Below are positions 7,096 to 13,500 of a stretch of DNA of 14,428 nt, one piece after another. How positions within the stretch are numbered: the first letter of the stretch is position 1; every line of letters starts with the position of its first letter. The position numbers and the translations under genes are program-made. The notes under the pieces are model-generated. The model did no database searches. It was not told the DNA's origin and saw only the letters and a program-made list of their open reading frames with translations. Where the stretch lies: NCBI GenBank assembly GCA_002371235.1, contig DFGN01000005.1, forward strand, positions 1-14,428. Reading direction: 5' to 3'. The DNA is from Candidatus Saccharibacteria bacterium UBA3749. Its GTDB lineage: Bacteria > Patescibacteriota > Saccharimonadia > Saccharimonadales > Saccharimonadaceae.

Positions 7096-7104
7096 ATTAT
7101 AACA
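7096..7104 (-). promoter_or_regulatory. Extended -10 promoter for the helical secreted protein
   Basis: TGTTATAAT on the minus strand is a TGn extended -10. Only 6 nt (7090-7095) separate it from the ATG at 7089, predicting a leaderless message and supporting that start over the upstream one at 7146, which would be interrupted by this promoter. Confidence 0.55.
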
Positions 7105-7161
7105 CATCATTTTAACGTTTAACATCGCACCAAAAATCAATCCCAAATCTAAGCTAGCGCA

Positions 7162-8502
7162 TTATTCTTCACGTTTCAACATTACGGTAAATGCTTCCGA
7201 TGGAATATCAATTTTACCAAATCGTTTCATTCGCGCCTTGCCACGCTTCTGTTTTTCAAGCAGCTTCGCTTTTCGGTCTCTATCACCAGTATGAATCTTC
7301 ACTGTCACGTCTTTCCGATACGCCCCAATCGTCTCCCGCGCAATAATCCGTGCCCCAATCGCCGCCTGCAGTGCCACCTCGTAATTTTGCCGCGGTATCA
7401 CTTCTTTTAGCTTCTTCGTCACTTCGCGCCCAATCCCATCCGCCTCTGAGCGATGTGCCATCACCGATAACGCATCCATCTTGTGTCCCCCCACCAAGAA
7501 ATCCACCCGCACCAAATCCTCCGCCCGGTACCCATCTAGCTCATAGTTAAACGATGCATATCCACTCGTCGCCGACTTTAGTTGATCGTAAAAATCCGTG
7601 AGCAAATTCGCCATCGGTGCCTCAAAATCAATCACCGCCCTATCTTCAATATAACCCACATTCGTCTGATGGCCCCTTTTCTCATTAATTAAATTCAGCA
7701 CATTCCCAATCATCGATTTCGGCAAAATGATTTCTCCCTTCACCCACGGCTCTCGAATCTCTCTAATCTCCGAAGCATCCGGCAAATCCGCCGCCGACTT
7801 TATTTCGCGCACTTCACCATTATTCATTACCACTTCGTAGTTTGTAGACGGATTCGTCACGATTAAATCTAATCCAAACTCCCGTTCCAACCGCTCCTTG
7901 ATGATGTCCATATGAAGAAGCCCCAGGAACCCAATTCTAAGCCCAAATCCCAGCACCGGCGAATTCTCCGGCTCATACCGGAGCGCCGAATCCGACAGCG
8001 ACAACTTTTCAATCGCCTCCTTAAGTTCCTTATACTGGTCATTACTCACTGGGAAAAATCCCGCATACACAAACGGCAGTACATTCTTATACCCAGGCAG
8101 TGGTTTTAGCACCTTACCTTCCGCATCCACCACTTCATGTTTTACGCCATTCACTTTGTCACCACCACCAAGTTTATTATTACTAGACACCGATACATCG
8201 TTCCTTTTTTCTCGTACCGTAAGCCCCTTCGCGAGCGTCACTGTATCACCTACCTTCGCCTCACGCGTCGTCTTCAGATTCGTCACGATATATCCAATCT
8301 CCCCCTCCGACAATTTCTCCCGCGGACTCATCTTCGGCGTCAACACTCCAACTTCAAGCGCCAACCCCTTTACTCCTGCCGCCATCATCAAAATCTCCGC
8401 ATTTTTCGGAATTTCCCCCTCAAAAATCCTCACATAAAGCACCACTCCCCGATAATCATCAAAATACGAATCAAATATCAACGCCCTCGTCATATCTATC
8501 AT
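7162..8502 (-). CDS. lepA: LepA/EF4-like protein lacking the N-terminal GTPase domain
   Basis: LepA (EF4) is a translational GTPase acting on stalled or assembling ribosomes. This 446-residue protein begins at domain II (ALIFDSYFDDYRGVV, 7-21), aligning with about residue 190 of the ~600-residue E. coli protein. The remaining parts are intact: domain III (VYAGFFPVS 145-153, LGFGLRIGFLGLLHM 184-198), domain IV (EPWVKGEIILP 251-261) and the LepA-specific C-terminal domain (GDRDRKAKLLEKQKRGKARMKRFG 406-429 region). All G motifs are absent. An in-frame TAA lies seven codons upstream of the ATG and another gene ends 108 bp upstream, so the G domain is not hidden nearby. Residues 93-133 are an insertion relative to E. 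coli. The second ATG (8493, residue 4) is an equally good start, 7 nt after a TATAAT. Confidence 0.9.
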   Translation of the reverse strand: MIDMTRALIFDSYFDDYRGVVLYVRIFEGEIPKNAEILMMAAGVKGLALEVGVLTPKMSPREKLSEGEIGYIVTNLKTTREAKVGDTVTLAKGLTVREKRNDVSVSSNNKLGGGDKVNGVKHEVVDAEGKVLKPLPGYKNVLPFVYAGFFPVSNDQYKELKEAIEKLSLSDSALRYEPENSPVLGFGLRIGFLGLLHMDIIKERLEREFGLDLIVTNPSTNYEVVMNNGEVREIKSAADLPDASEIREIREPWVKGEIILPKSMIGNVLNLINEKRGHQTNVGYIEDRAVIDFEAPMANLLTDFYDQLKSATSGYASFNYELDGYRAEDLVRVDFLVGGHKMDALSVMAHRSEADGIGREVTKKLKEVIPRQNYEVALQAAIGARIIARETIGAYRKDVTVKIHTGDRDRKAKLLEKQKRGKARMKRFGKIDIPSEAFTVMLKREE

Positions 8503-8509
8503 TATATCA
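8501..8509 (-). promoter_or_regulatory. Extended -10 promoter at the 5' end of lepA
   Basis: TGATATAAT on the minus strand overlaps the first ATG (8502) of the lepA frame. The second ATG (8493-8491) lies 7 nt after the -10 box, the spacing expected of a leaderless start. This suggests translation begins at 8493 (MTRALIFD). No good -35 is seen. Confidence 0.5.
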
Positions 8510-8610
8510 TATCTCTCTTGCCTTTATTCTGCCTATTCCATACTCACAAAAAAAGAAAGAAATACCTTACCCAGTTTAATATAGCACGAAAACAAGGTTA
8601 AGAAACAATA

Positions 8611-10917
8611 CTAATTACCAACTAAGCATCTAATACTTCGCCCAAAATACCTATTTAGACTCCCATAGCCATCTATATCGATAGATGTTGATTTAACAGA
8701 TAAAAAGTACATAACACTCGAGTTCCTCCAAGTAGACGTCCACCAGTCGCCAGACGAACCTTGACCTCCCGCCGAGTTATTATAAAAATTGCCAGATAAA
8801 ATAGCAGATAAATTATATTGTAAACTCGCCGTGCTTGTTGCATCCTGTGTTGAATTATATTTACTATAAAGCATAGCATATTCACCATCCATTCCACCAG
8901 TAGGCATTCTCCAGTTAGCTGGGCAAACATCTTGAGGAGCATCTATAAAAGTATCCGGTAAATCAACACCACTACTACCATCGTAGCAATATGTGCCAAC
9001 TGTAGCAGCACAATAATTATAATAAACGCCCACTTTAGCCTGACCATTAGTTGAAGCGGGACCGTAACCAGTCACTAAAGTATTCGTACTCTGATTATTC
9101 ACCCATGGCTGCGTATATCCACCATCACCACTAGTCCAACTTGATGTCTTATTTAGTACCGCCACAGACGACCAGCCAGTCGTACTACTGCCACCATTCA
9201 AGTAATTTGTAATAGCTTCAGCCGAAGCATTAGTATTATCCGCACTCATATTAGTAGCCATAGCTACGTCAGTGGGGTCTAAAGCTAAATTATCTAGCAT
9301 CCAACATCTTCCATCTTTCAGTCTACCTATCATATAAATATTATCGTCTCTTACATCCTTTACGGTCTGGTTTTGGGTAATTGCGACCGTTTGACACATA
9401 TCATTGTTTAAGTCTTGTTGTTTATAATACCCACCATCCTGAGTCTTACCAGCTCTAGTGTAAGCTTCCGCAAAGGTAAGACCACGGTACAAATCAATGT
9501 CTACACCACCAAGTGTTGCGATATTGCTATTTAGAAATTCCGTTACCTCTGCTTCATTCATGAAATCATAATGTTGATTATTGATATCTGCATACCATGA
9601 ACCATACCAACCAGTAGTTTGAACATAAGTGCCCTCCTCTGGTAGCATTATAGTATACTCCGCCGATGGTTCGCTACCAGTTTGTTCTGTAGCATAAATT
9701 GGGTACACCTCAGCATAATAGCCATAATCCTGTCCATCAGCAGAGGTTGGTGCAATGTATGCATGCATATCAAAGGTTACCGCATCGCCATTAAATACAT
9801 ACGTAGCCTCGCCAGTACTTGAAGTAGGCAACCACTCGCTATAACCCCGCGTACCAGATCCGTCATAATTCCCCTCTATTATATCTAAAGATGTACCGCT
9901 AGATAGCCCATAACGAATTACTACCTTCATTTTACTAGCACCAGTAGCTGCAATAGGAGTCAATGTATTACCAGTAGTGTAAGAACCGTTTTGTGTGCCA
10001 TCATCACCTACATTAGCAGTTTTTGCAATCAATGGAGTAGTAGCTATATACATCGGTGAGTTGGTATACACCACACGATTAGTAGTTCCACCACCAGCAA
10101 AGGTAGAACCGTTAGCATCATAGGTAACACCTACCTGTTCACGGGATAACGGAGCAGCAGATGATGGATGAATCAGAGTATATATCACCTTGCCACTATA
10201 CGTATCCGCTGGTTGAGTCTTGCTGATGTAGGCAGCGTAGGTAGTATTAAGCTTTACTCCACCAGTAGTATCGGTCATATCAGTGACTGAGTTCTTATGT
10301 GCGACTTTAACGTATTCATTTGGTACTACATGATACTCAGAGAATGAGACTGGCGTTGCAGATTGTTCTGCTGTACTTGGAAGAGCTACATTCGGAGCAG
10401 AATCAATGACGAAAGCATTGGTTTCTGTTGTATCACCAGAATCCTGAGTTATGGCTAGTTTCATCGCCCAGTTAGATATATCAGGATTACCAGCAGATGT
10501 AGCTGTGCCAGATTCTATAGTTGCATTATTACTTGCAGTTGTTCCGACTAGTTTATTACTATTCTCTCCACCTATTTCATCTCCTGTATATCCTGCTGCA
10601 TAGATAGCGAATCCTTCATTATCATTACAGAATACATGCATAGTAGTAGTACCAATGTCTGGTGTATAGGTACCATTATTAATATTAGTATTATGACTAT
10701 CCATACCAGTACCGGACATAGTACAGGATTCTGGGACTGTAATATTGATTCGATCTACAGTAGAGTTATCATCGGCTGAGACAATACTAGAAGCTAACAC
10801 TAAACCAGAAATCATAGTAAGACTAGTTAGCGTAAATAGAAGAAAGGGCAAAAATGAGACCTCATGATGGTTACAAAATGAAACCTCATGATGGTTAGTG
10901 ATTGTATTTACTTTCAT
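8611..10917 (-). CDS. Large secreted FISUMP-domain surface protein
   Basis: This is a predicted extracellular protein of 768 residues. The signal peptide has an unusually long polar N-region (1-22), a hydrophobic core (23-46) and a VSA cleavage site before DD (48/49). Residues 50-250 form a Ser/Thr-rich beta domain resembling the left-edge protein. VTYDANGSTFAGGGTTN (264-280) resembles an InlB/Listeria-Bacteroides repeat. The C-terminal part (about 509-768) matches FISUMP (Fibrobacter succinogenes major paralogous domain): YMIGRLKDGRCWMLDNL (528-544), CPANWRMPTGG (665-675), DWWTSTW (724-730) and GRSIRCLV (759-766). No LPXTG or C-terminal helix is visible, so attachment is unknown. A Shine-Dalgarno (AAAGGAA, 10929-10935) sits 11 nt upstream, rather far. 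An adhesin or host-contact role is plausible only. Confidence 0.87.
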   Translation of the reverse strand: MKVNTITNHHEVSFCNHHEVSFLPFLLFTLTSLTMISGLVLASSIVSADDNSTVDRINITVPESCTMSGTGMDSHNTNINNGTYTPDIGTTTMHVFCNDNEGFAIYAAGYTGDEIGGENSNKLVGTTASNNATIESGTATSAGNPDISNWAMKLAITQDSGDTTETNAFVIDSAPNVALPSTAEQSATPVSFSEYHVVPNEYVKVAHKNSVTDMTDTTGGVKLNTTYAAYISKTQPADTYSGKVIYTLIHPSSAAPLSREQVGVTYDANGSTFAGGGTTNRVVYTNSPMYIATTPLIAKTANVGDDGTQNGSYTTGNTLTPIAATGASKMKVVIRYGLSSGTSLDIIEGNYDGSGTRGYSEWLPTSSTGEATYVFNGDAVTFDMHAYIAPTSADGQDYGYYAEVYPIYATEQTGSEPSAEYTIMLPEEGTYVQTTGWYGSWYADINNQHYDFMNEAEVTEFLNSNIATLGGVDIDLYRGLTFAEAYTRAGKTQDGGYYKQQDLNNDMCQTVAITQNQTVKDVRDDNIYMIGRLKDGRCWMLDNLALDPTDVAMATNMSADNTNASAEAITNYLNGGSSTTGWSSVAVLNKTSSWTSGDGGYTQPWVNNQSTNTLVTGYGPASTNGQAKVGVYYNYCAATVGTYCYDGSSGVDLPDTFIDAPQDVCPANWRMPTGGMDGEYAMLYSKYNSTQDATSTASLQYNLSAILSGNFYNNSAGGQGSSGDWWTSTWRNSSVMYFLSVKSTSIDIDGYGSLNRYFGRSIRCLVGN
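10851..10897. repeat. 24-bp tandem duplication in the FISUMP signal peptide
   Basis: Two copies (10851-10873 and 10875-10897) differ at one base across 23 positions. In the minus-strand frame each encodes NHHEVSF, giving NHHEVSFCNHHEVSF at residues 8-22. The period is eight codons, so the frame is kept and the N-region of the signal peptide is lengthened. Confidence 0.9.
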
Positions 10918-10988
10918 TATATGTATGATTCCTTTCTTCTGTTAAAGTTTACCTAGCACATTAAAAGAATACTGCTAGTGTTAATTAT

Positions 10989-11016
10989 ATAATACACCAA
11001 TAAAAACTCGTGTCAA
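10989..11016 (-). promoter_or_regulatory. Sigma-70-type promoter for the FISUMP gene
   Basis: The minus strand has a perfect -35 TTGACA (11011-11016), a 16-bp spacer and TATTAT (10989-10994). The start would be near 10982, leaving a leader of about 65 nt. That leader contains a 6-bp inverted repeat (CTAGCA/TGCTAG, 10953-10958 and 10973-10978) and the Shine-Dalgarno. Confidence 0.65.
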
Positions 11017-11081
11017 GAAACCGCTACCAAAATCTATCCATCGTAAACTGCGAACTAAACATACTCTTGAGTTTTTCTCAC

Positions 11082-11150
11082 AAAAAAAGCCCTCCTAACT
11101 GTATAGCTTGTAGTTAAAACTACAAGCTAATCAATCACGGAGAGCTATTT
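11082..11150 (-). terminator. Nested rho-independent terminator of pnp
   Basis: The pnp stop codon is followed within 8 nt by a compound hairpin on the minus strand. The outer stem is AGCTCTCC (11146-11139) with GGAGGGCT (11095-11088), 8 bp with one G-U pair, followed by a run of T (11088-11082). Inside it sits a perfect 12-bp inverted repeat (11104-11115 and 11118-11129). The arrangement fits an intrinsic terminator that isolates pnp from the FISUMP gene. Confidence 0.85.
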
Positions 11151-11153
11151 TAA

Positions 11154-13328
11154 CTATTTCACACCAATCATCGATAACGACAATTTACCATTATCGATCG
11201 CCACCAATCTCACACGTACTTTGTCACCCATATGAAGTACTTCTTCAACCTTTTTAAGTCTTCTACCTTCCACAATCTGTGAAATGTGTAGCATTCCGTC
11301 AACCTCCGGCATAATATTGATAAACGCACCGAAATCTTTAATCCCTACTACGGTGCCCTCATAAATTTTGCCAACCTCCGGCTCCTCGACTAATGACTTA
11401 ATCCAATCCAGTGCCTTGGCAATTTTCTCTGGATCATTACCCGATACTGTTACTAGACCAGAGTCTTCAATATCTACTTCAGCGCCAGTCTCGGTTGTAA
11501 TCTTATTAATCATTTCTCCACCTTTACCGATAATAACACCAATTTTCTCTGGCTTCACCATCAGCTTCTCAATTCTTGGAGCGTAAGGCGAGATTTCCGC
11601 ACGAGGCTTGTCAATCACCGAAAGAATATGCTTCAAAATAAACATTCTTCCCTCATGCGACTGCTTCAACGCTTTTTCCATAATCTCTACTGGCAAACCA
11701 TGTACCTTCATATCCATTTGTAACGCCGTTACGCCTTCCGTCGTTCCGGTCACCTTGAAGTCCATATCACCAGCAAAATCCTCCGCATCCATTAAATCCG
11801 TCAACACGTAAGCCTTATCAACATCATCCGCCGTAATTTCGGTGCCTTTCGGTACATCCACCATTAATCCCATTGCCACGCCCGACACTGGTCGTTTCAA
11901 AGGCACGCCCGCATCCATCAAAGCCATGCAAGACGAGCAAGTCGCCGCCATTGAAGTCGAACCATTTTGTGACATAATTTCAGTTACACTGCGAATTGCA
12001 TAAGGAAACTCCTCTTCTGAAGGAAGTACCGGAATCAAAGCTCTCTCCGCCAAGTATCCATGTCCAATCTCGCGTCGCCCTGGTGAACCAATCCGGCCCG
12101 GCTCACCCACCGTATAAGATGGCGCGTTATAGTGGTGCATATAACGCCTCTTACCTTCAGTTATCTCCATCGTATCTACATCTTGAGCATAAGATAAAGG
12201 CGCCAATGTTACAATGTTCATTGCCTGAGTCACCCCACGCGTAAAGAGTGACGAGCCATGCGTCCTCGGCAAAATTCCAACCTGCGAAGATAGCGGTCGT
12301 ACCTCATCAAGTTTACGGCCATCTGGGCGCACGCCCTCCTCTACGATTCCCCGCCTTACTTCTTTGTGTACAGCAAGCTCAAACGCCTGATCATACACAT
12401 CGCGCAAGTTTTCATCATACCACTCAACCTTCTCATTATCCGTCTCACCCTGACCCTTAGCAAGTGCAAATTCATCGTGCATTGCATACTTAATATCATC
12501 AAGAATATGTGCCCTCTCCATCACATTACCGCGTATCTTAGAGCCAAACTTACCCTTCGTCCAATCCTCAACTTCTTTCAAAACATCCTCATCCGGCAAT
12601 ACCAATTCATACTCCTGTGCCGGAGCATTGACCTGCTTCGCAAGTTCTCTCTGTAAATCCAACACTGGTTGTACGTTTGAAACCGCCCAATGCATCGCTT
12701 CAATGATTGTCTCCTCAGGTACTTCCTTCATTCCGGCTTCCACCATCATGACTTTACCATCTTTACAAGCCACCACTAGGTCCATTGGTGATTTCTCACG
12801 TTCTTCAGCCGACAAGAATCCCTTAAACTCGCCTCCGATTCTGCCAATCCTGATTCCAGCTACAGGTCCGTCAAATGGTACTCCAGCATTCATTAATGCG
12901 GAGCTTGCCGCAATCATCGCCACACAATCCGGTCTAAATGCCGGGTCCATTGACAACACCGTACAAACAACCTGTACTTCCTGACGATAGCCCTTTGGAA
13001 ATAGAGGACGGATTGGCCGATCGATCAATCGCCCAACCAACACCGCTTCGTCGCTCGGCTTACCTTCACGCTTAATAAAACGCGAACCGCTGATTTTACC
13101 AGCAGCATACCATTTCTCTTCATAGTCAATCGATAGCGGGAAAAAATCCTGCACTACTGGCTTCGTCCCGACTACAACCGACCCCAAGACCACCGTGTCA
13201 CCGTAGGTCACAAGCACTGACGAAGTCGAACGGAAACCCACCCTGTTCACTTCAAGTGTCAACTCTCTCCCTAACCATTCGGTAGAAACCCGCACCGTTT
13301 TCTTGCCATTAGGGTTAATAATCTCCAT
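11154..13328 (-). CDS. pnp: Polyribonucleotide nucleotidyltransferase (PNPase)
   Basis: PNPase degrades RNA 3' to 5' by phosphorolysis and can add 3' tails. The 724-residue length is normal. Two RNase PH-like cores flank an all-helical domain: the first at about 10-230, the second at about 330-570. Catalytic residues are visible in EDFAGDMDFKV (516-526): D517, D523 and K525 correspond to E. coli D486, D492 and K494. The KH domain has IIGKGG (599-604), and an S1 domain (652-722, EGTVVGIKDFGAFI) closes the protein. The start is supported by a Shine-Dalgarno (AAAGGAA, 13336-13342) about 7 nt upstream. A promoter, a long leader hairpin and a strong terminator make it a single-gene unit, unlike the common rpsO-pnp operon. 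Confidence 0.98.
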   Translation of the reverse strand: MEIINPNGKKTVRVSTEWLGRELTLEVNRVGFRSTSSVLVTYGDTVVLGSVVVGTKPVVQDFFPLSIDYEEKWYAAGKISGSRFIKREGKPSDEAVLVGRLIDRPIRPLFPKGYRQEVQVVCTVLSMDPAFRPDCVAMIAASSALMNAGVPFDGPVAGIRIGRIGGEFKGFLSAEEREKSPMDLVVACKDGKVMMVEAGMKEVPEETIIEAMHWAVSNVQPVLDLQRELAKQVNAPAQEYELVLPDEDVLKEVEDWTKGKFGSKIRGNVMERAHILDDIKYAMHDEFALAKGQGETDNEKVEWYDENLRDVYDQAFELAVHKEVRRGIVEEGVRPDGRKLDEVRPLSSQVGILPRTHGSSLFTRGVTQAMNIVTLAPLSYAQDVDTMEITEGKRRYMHHYNAPSYTVGEPGRIGSPGRREIGHGYLAERALIPVLPSEEEFPYAIRSVTEIMSQNGSTSMAATCSSCMALMDAGVPLKRPVSGVAMGLMVDVPKGTEITADDVDKAYVLTDLMDAEDFAGDMDFKVTGTTEGVTALQMDMKVHGLPVEIMEKALKQSHEGRMFILKHILSVIDKPRAEISPYAPRIEKLMVKPEKIGVIIGKGGEMINKITTETGAEVDIEDSGLVTVSGNDPEKIAKALDWIKSLVEEPEVGKIYEGTVVGIKDFGAFINIMPEVDGMLHISQIVEGRRLKKVEEVLHMGDKVRVRLVAIDNGKLSLSMIGVK

Positions 13329-13345
13329 AAATATATTCCTTTCTC

Positions 13346-13391
13346 GGGAAAACTTCAGGTATAAGCCCCATCTTATATCTGCCGTCTTCCC
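13346..13391 (-). promoter_or_regulatory. Long hairpin in the pnp 5' UTR
   Basis: In the minus-strand RNA, GGGAAGAC (13391-13384) pairs with GUUUUCCC (13353-13346). After a 2x2 internal loop, CAG pairs with CUG; after an A-C mismatch, UAUAAG pairs with CUUAUA around the 6-nt loop AUGGGG (13371-13366). This gives 17 pairs, one of them G-U. The hairpin ends three bases before the AAAGGAA Shine-Dalgarno and lies within the predicted transcript (start near 13409). In E. coli, a pnp leader hairpin is cut by RNase III and used for PNPase autoregulation; a similar role here is inferred from position and shape. Confidence 0.75.
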
Positions 13392-13415
13392 AATTGTTAA
13401 TAATACTTCACTATA

Positions 13416-13444
13416 ATTATACCAAATCTTGACATATATAGCAA
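13416..13444 (-). promoter_or_regulatory. pnp promoter
   Basis: The minus strand carries TTGCTA (13439-13444), a 17-bp spacer and TATAAT (13416-13421) preceded by TGG, an extended -10. The start would be near 13409, giving an ~80-nt leader. Its -35 lies inside the spacer of the divergent promoter for the alarmone synthetase gene. Confidence 0.75.
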
Positions 13445-13457
13445 AGTATTATATAAT
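13429..13457 (+). promoter_or_regulatory. Consensus promoter of the alarmone synthetase gene
   Basis: TTGACA (13429-13434), a 17-bp spacer and TATAAT (13452-13457) form a perfect sigma-70 consensus. The start would be near 13464, leaving a ~36-nt leader with a very strong Shine-Dalgarno (AAGGGGGTGA, 13487-13496). The promoter overlaps the pnp promoter on the other strand. Confidence 0.85.
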
Positions 13458-13500
13458 AAAAGTAGTAAGTTCTTCAATAATTACTTAAGGGGGTGAAAAA

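Noticed and set aside
7087..7146. Longer start at 7146 for the helical secreted protein
   Set aside because: It would put 19 residues before a good signal peptide, has no Shine-Dalgarno, and contains the extended -10 promoter that serves the start at 7089.
8540..8600. Terminator after the FISUMP gene
   Set aside because: Only a 5-bp stem (ACCTT/AAGGT) with a loop of about 29 nt precedes a T-rich run on the minus strand; too weak to call.
8137..8601. Plus-strand open frame of 154 codons across the lepA 5' end
   Set aside because: It is antisense to conserved LepA domain II, very rich in His, Arg and Ile, with no recognisable motif; it does not contain the missing G domain.
10914..10922. TATAAT overlapping the ATG of the FISUMP gene as a leaderless promoter
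   Set aside because: It ends inside the start codon, so transcription would begin after the ATG; a TTGACA/TATTAT promoter and a Shine-Dalgarno upstream explain the start better.
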